A DNA stretch of 64,000 bases. Origin: Vitis vinifera. Its lineage: Eukaryota; Streptophyta; Magnoliopsida; Vitales; Vitaceae. The notes below the pieces were generated by a model. That model saw only the letters and a list, made by a program, of their open reading frames with translations. It searched no databases and was not told the origin of the DNA. Positions 58,870 to 64,000 of this stretch are shown one piece after another. The number at the start of each line of letters is the position of its first letter. Position 1 is the first letter of the stretch. The position numbers and the translations under genes are program-made. Where the stretch lies: contig NC_081820.1 in assembly GCF_030704535.1 (NCBI RefSeq), forward strand, positions 21,517,001 through 21,581,000, in the 5' to 3' direction.

Positions 58870-60300
58870 GATCAAATGAGAGGAAAAGAGCTGGGAAAAG
58901 AGTTGGGAAAAGAGAACCTGAAGGCGAGAAACAGATGATTGTGTGTGTTGGAAAAGTTGGAATTCTATTAATAAGAAAAAACAATGAGTAGGGCACAGCC
59001 AAAAACCCTAATAAAAGTTAATTCAACGATTTTAAATTCTCAGGAAAATGATATTAATTCCATGGAAAGAAAAACTTGTTGTTTGGCTTCAACATGATGA
59101 CGATGATGATGCATGAAAGTTGACTTGTATTTCTAGCTAGGAAGTCACTTTCTCGAGAAAAAGTTTGGCTAATCAGGTGGAAAAAAAAAGGGGGTAAAAC
59201 ATATAAGAGAATAAAAACAGCTGGTGGAGATTAAAATAAACCGCTGAAGTTGACAGATAATTGATGTATTTGATTAATAATTGAGAAATTAAAGACAAAG
59301 CTGACGTCGTCAGCAGTGCAGGCTGTTTGAATAAATTGAATTGGGATGGATATACAAACAAAATCAATTGCTTTTTCCTTGTCAGGCTGTTGATTTATCA
59401 GTTTAATTTCTTGTGATTATGTTGTTTTCAAGCCATTGACTAAATTGATGAGAAAAAAAAATGATCTATTTTTCTGCTTCAGCTGAATTGAATTAATAAA
59501 GCAAAGGCTTAGGGTATTGTAGACCAAATTTATCACATTTAATTTATTTATTATTATTATTATTATTATTTCATTTTTCACTTTCTCTTTCTTACTTTCC
59601 CATTTTCTCTATTTTCTTCCCATTTCTTTCCCTATTTTCCCTTTTACTTTTTTCCTTCAATTTTCCCTGTACCAACCAGTTCCTTTGTCTTCTCTTCTTC
59701 CCCTCTCTTTCCTTTTCTTTTCTTTATTAATCATCTCATTTTTTTTTCTTTCTTTCTCTCTAACCTGTGGCCGCCTCTCGCCATTACCAATGGCTCCATT
59801 GCCAATGATAGTCCTCTCCGATGCCAATAGTCATTCCCCCCTCTTGCCATGGTTTTTTCTCTCTATCTTCTTTCCTATCCATCATCATCTACCACGATCT
59901 CTCACCATGACCATTATCCTTCTATCTTTATCCACAGTTGTTATTATTGTGGTTACCCTCTCATTGCACCTTTCTTTTCCACATGACTTCAAGACCATGG
60001 GTGTTTGGATTGTATTTGGGTTATTGGATTTTGTTTGTGGGTTTGAATTCGGGTTGAACTTAGTTTCAATATTATTTGGGTCTTGGGCTTATTGGTATTT
60101 GGATTGTGTTTTGGATTAGGCTACTTTATTAATTGGATTTGATTTATGATTTGAGATTTGGGCTTAGTATATTTGTTGCAAAATTGTCATTTCAATTGAA
60201 TTGCATTTAGGTTTTCCTTTTATTTTTATGGGGCTTGTATATTATCTAGGCTCTAATTATTTATTTTGCTTATTCATTTGGGTTTTTCTTAGTGTTTTGA
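58870..60300. other. Intergenic, upstream of the CLE gene
   Basis: The CLE promoter lies in the first part. At 59525-59760 there is a TTATTATTA repeat and a long pyrimidine-rich tract. The open frame at 59685-60119 (+) is this tract read as Leu/Phe/Ser-rich protein, followed by text I read as repeat-derived. Confidence 0.45.
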
Positions 60301-60779
60301 CATTGTGCTGAGAATAGGAAAAACATGAAAGCAGTTGGAGCAGGTGAAGACAAGGCATGGGTTGAACGGATCAAAATTTTTGGATTAAAAAGGGAAAAAT
60401 GAGCAGAAAAAGAGAGGGGGAAGGACGACTCTAGGGGACTTTTTTGAATCTTTTCAGTATTTTCTATGATATTTGTGAAAGGATTGAGGGTTTTTTTTTC
60501 TTAATTTTTTAGCTTCATTTAGGGTCATTACGGGACTACACTTCTAAGGTTATTTATTAATCCTTGCCCCCCTAATTTTTGTTGTATATATTTGTTTTAA
60601 TTTTTTTCCAATATACATGTAAATGGGTTTGTTTAGATTTTTACGTGTATATCCATTTAATTTGTTATTCATGGATTTGTTTTATTTGTTATTTGTATTT
60701 GATACGACTAGATTAGCCTTTGTTCATTTATTTATTGCTTGTTTGTTAATGAAAAATGTATGAAAAGTATAATTTATTT

Positions 60780-62500
60780 GTGTTTTATCCCTTTGTTGGT
60801 AGGATAATCCTATAATGAGATTAAAAAAAATTTTGAAAAATATTTTATTTTTTCTTTGCATCCAAATTCATTTTGGAATAAAAATTTAATTCTTTTAAAT
60901 AAATATTTGTTTACTAGTCTAGAATCTTTGTTTGATAAGGTTTTTTTATATTAATAAATAAAAACCATTTGCTAAAATTATATCAAGAAATTTTACTTGT
61001 ATAAATAAAACCCTTCAAAATAAAAAAATTGAAAAACTGATTTTTAATAAAAGTAAGGAAAAATAAGTTTTTTTAGAATAAAACTAAAGAAAAAACCTCT
61101 TTTAATAAAATGAAATTTCTCTTTTTAACAAATTGAAATCTTCTTTTAATAAATTAATTAAAAAAATGAATCTTTTTTTTTATAATTTGTTATTACGTTT
61201 TTAATAAATTTGAAATTGTCAAAATCATTTTTAATAAATATGAGATAAGCTAAATTTCTTTTACATAAACTTGTATTTTATTTATTTAAGGAAAAATAAA
61301 ATTCTTTTTTTCTTTCTTTCTTTCCAATTAAATTTGTAAAATACTTTCTTTTAATAAGTATTTAAATTTTTTTTTTTTGGATAAACTAATAAATAAAAAA
61401 ATCTCCAAGCCAAGATTTTGTATTTGTAAATAAAATTATGAAAAGGCTTTTGTTTTGAAATAAAAGACAAATTAAATTTTATTCTTAGATAAATTTATAA
61501 AAAAAATCTTCTTATTTTTAAATGTAGGGCAAATTTATTTTCTTAATAAAGGTTAAGCAAATTTTACCTGAAATGAAAATTGTAAGAGATTTTTATTTTT
61601 TTATTTTTTTTATTGAAAACAATTTCTTTTAAATAAAATTGAATTGAAATTTTTTTAACACAAAATCTTAAAAATCATTTTTGTTATGGTAAAAGTAAAA
61701 TAAAATTCCTCCCTATTAAATAAAATTGAGAAAATGTAAATTTCTCTCTTTAAACAAAATATAAAATTTTGAAGTTTTCATTTTTTTTATGAATAAAACT
61801 TGAAAAATCATTTTTAAATAAAATTAGATAAACTTTCTTTTTTAGTTTTATTATTACTATTATTATTATTTATTTACTTTTAGTCCTAATAAAATTGAAT
61901 AAACCATTTTTTTAATAATTTTAATTTTTTTTAATTAAATCAAACAATAAATAATTTCTGATAGATAAAAAAAATGATTGAAACATTTTTGTAATTAATT
62001 TTGGAAAAATTTGTGTTTCTATTAATTTTTTTTTTGTATTAATAAAATTGGATTGAATGTTTTTATTTTATTTTAAATAAAAGTGTAAAAGTTTTGGTTT
62101 TTTTTAATTGAAACATTTTTCCTTGATAAAGTTATAATTTTTTTTTATAATTTTATAAAAAAAAACATTTTTTTTCTTAAATGAGGATTAAACTTGAAAT
62201 ACTTTGTAAATAAAATTATAAAAATTCATTCTTTTCCTAATAAAGGTAAATAAAAATCATTTCTTTGTAAATAAAATCATTTTTTTTTCTTTTTATATAT
62301 ATTATTTTTAATAAATTCTTTTAACAGTATTAAGTGTAAATAACTTTCTTAAAAATTGAACACAAAGCGAAATTGAATCAAATCATTAATTGAAAATAAA
62401 TTGATTTATTTTTTTTGTAAATAAATAATTTGAAATTGTTTTTAATAAACTCCTTTGAAATTTCTTGAAAAAAAATATTTTTTTTAATCAATTCAATAAA
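60780..62500. repeat. Low-complexity AT array with degenerate repeating motif
   Basis: Variations of TTTTAATAAA(A)TTGAAAT recur every 30-50 bases over about 1.7 kb. No coding region. It probably forms the inner part of an LTR. Confidence 0.5.
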
Positions 62501-62639
62501 TCAATTTGCATAATCCTCTTGTCATTTATTATGTGTATTCTTGTAATTAGATTTCATAATTATTTTTGTGCATATCGATTTTCACCGTGACTTGTACATA
62601 CTCATTTGTGAGATTATTTTTCTTAGTATGCATAATTAA

Positions 62640-62955
62640 TTAATTAATTACCACAATTCTCATGATTTGTTTAGTAGAAACTGTATGTATACAAGCTTAG
62701 AGGGTGCTATGACGCACAATCGTACCTTCCCAATAAGTAACTTGATCTTTGAACCTAGACTCGATTTTTCATAGATCTATTTTTCCTTCAGAAGTTAGGT
62801 TTTTTTTTTTTCTTATTTTGTTTGTTTTTCCCTTTAAAATTAAAACAAAAATAAATGACGAATCCAAGTTTTTTAAAAATCATATTTTTCACCAAATAAA
62901 TAAAAAGTAAGTCGTTGTTGAATGGTGACGCATATGAAAAATACGGATCCACAGG
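62640..62955 (+). mobile_element. Gypsy-type LTR 3' segment
   Basis: The text GCTATGACGCACAATCGTAC, then TTCCCAATAAGTAACTTGA, GAACCTAGACTCGATTTTTC, AATAAATGACGAATCC and GAAAAATACGGATCCACA follows, in order, a sequence I recognise from the end of plant Ty3/gypsy LTRs (GTGCTACGACGCACG..GGCGACTCC..GCGGGTCCACA). The 5' end of the LTR is not located; it may reach back to about 59.5 kb. Confidence 0.5.
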
Positions 62956-63400
62956 TATGTTTGATTTTGAAAAAATTGAGGGAAAATGAGAAGAAAAGAA
63001 AATAAAGAGAAAAAGTAGAAAGAAAAAAAAGTAAAGAAAAAAAAAGATTTAAAGTAAATAAATTATTTTTATATGTTTTTTCAAATTCATTTCACTTATT
63101 TTCCCTCCATATATAACTATCAAATAATTTTAAAATGATTTTTTTTTAACTAATTCTAATTGTATTTGATTTTCTTTCATATTTTTTTATCATGTAACTA
63201 AATATAAGAAAACAATTTTTTTAAACATTATTTTCTTTTTGTAATACTTTTTGGGAATCAAACATAAATTTCATAACTTAAAATTAAGAATTAAACTCAT
63301 ATTTACTAACATGGTTTTAGAAATATTTCATGAAAATTAATGTGATAAATACGGTTTTCCACATTTTAAAATATATAAGCATTTTAAAGTTTAAAACTAA

Positions 63401-63665
63401 GGTGACGTTTGTTTTATTTAATTTTAAATAGAACTTAAAAGTTAAAAATAAATAGTGTTAAATATTAAGTTGTTTGTTTTTGTAATATTTTATTTATATT
63501 AAATATTAAAAAATCAATATATTACTTTTTCCATTTAGAAAAAATAAAATATTTTAGTTTTTCTATTCAACAAAAAATTTATAATTAGTTGAGAAAAAAA
63601 AAAGACAATCGAAAAAGTTTGAAAGCAAATTATTTTTAGTAAAAAACTAAAAAACAAACCTGCCC
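63401..63665. mobile_element. Tourist-like MITE, same family as the 15.5-kb MITE
   Basis: The left end is GGTGACGTTTGTTTTATTTA followed by ATTTTAAATAGAACTTAA. The right end, reverse-complemented, is GGGCAGGTTTGTTTTTTAGT followed by TAATTTGCTTTCAAACTTT. The second string matches the left end of the Harbinger element at 20 kb. Flanks are TAA (left) and TAT (right), so the duplication is imperfect. Confidence 0.7.
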
Positions 63666-64000
63666 TATGTCAAAAATAATCATCATCATTAGTTAGTTAT
63701 TACCTTAATGACCAATTTAATAAGTTATTTTATAAAGGTTTCACTAGAAAAATTTGTGTAGAGGCCAGCATGTATGGAAGTTCTTTGAAATGGTATTTAT
63801 GAAAGTGAAAGGAGACTATCCTATTGATTGAGATTATTAAAAGTAGTTTTTATTCACTTTTCAAATATACAAAAAGCATTTCATGAACTTGTAAAAAATA
63901 ATTTTATTTATTTATTTTGAAAATAAATAAACTATTTTTCAAAATAAATTTAATATGGGTCCGATAATTTTTTTTAGTGTTTTAAACAATAACTGCAAAG
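63666..64000. other. AT-rich DNA, nothing recognised
   Basis: No open frame or repeat with support. Confidence 0.5.

Noticed and set aside
59685..60119. 144-codon open frame (+) with apparent membrane segments
   Set aside because: A pyrimidine-rich tract produces Leu/Phe/Ser-rich text; no homology recognised and it is probably part of an LTR.

Overview
This is plant nuclear DNA, almost certainly from a grapevine (Vitis). The window holds a complete stilbene synthase gene whose protein I recognise as the Vitis type. The genes have canonical GT-AG introns. The DNA between genes is very AT-rich and packed with plant transposon remains. I count six supported protein genes, all on the minus strand: stilbene synthase (9.4-11.0 kb), a SIS-domain sugar-phosphate isomerase-like gene (17.1-17.7 kb), protein phosphatase-1 inhibitor-2 (27.3-31.1 kb), the cohesion factor CTF8 (31.9-36.0 kb), an MBD13-like methyl-CpG-binding-domain gene (36.9-54.4 kb) and a CLE-type secreted peptide precursor (58.6-58.9 kb).

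Layout. 1-9.4 kb: no host gene. A 3.6-kb terminal-inverted-repeat element is inserted in a second copy of the stilbene synthase upstream region. This is followed by a decayed Ty1/copia pol fragment that is itself split by a 2.2-kb insertion. 9.4-12.2 kb: stilbene synthase and its promoter. 12.2-17 kb: a 455-bp tandem duplication and a Tourist-like MITE. 17 kb: the GC-rich SIS gene. 20-26 kb: a near full-length but broken PIF/Harbinger transposon. 27-54 kb: four-gene block of housekeeping and chromatin genes (with the SIS gene), whose order matches, from memory, Arabidopsis At5g52190-At5g52230. 54.5-64 kb: AT-rich DNA with MITE-like sequences, a ~480-bp tandem duplication beside the CLE gene, and a gypsy-LTR-like segment.

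The introns of the block genes carry much of the interest. CTF8 intron 2 contains a piece of plastid DNA (trnA-UGC region) and a tRNA-derived SINE head. MBD13 has an ~11.6-kb intron with a 5'-truncated LINE flanked by a clean target-site duplication, a SINE with a ~16-bp target-site duplication, five 84-bp tandem repeats and a run of 20 G.

The genes do not form a single pathway. Stilbene synthase makes resveratrol-type phytoalexins. Inhibitor-2 regulates PP1, CTF8 acts in sister-chromatid cohesion, MBD13 is a chromatin protein and CLE is an intercellular signal. I found no clearly new biological system. The strongest second-look items are the duplicated stilbene synthase promoter at the left edge, the CLE peptide with Gln at its first position, the inhibitor-2 start codon split from its domain by an intron, the duplicated inhibitor-2 promoter and the 73-residue tandem repeat in MBD13. 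Exon structures were worked out by hand from splice consensus and reading phase.
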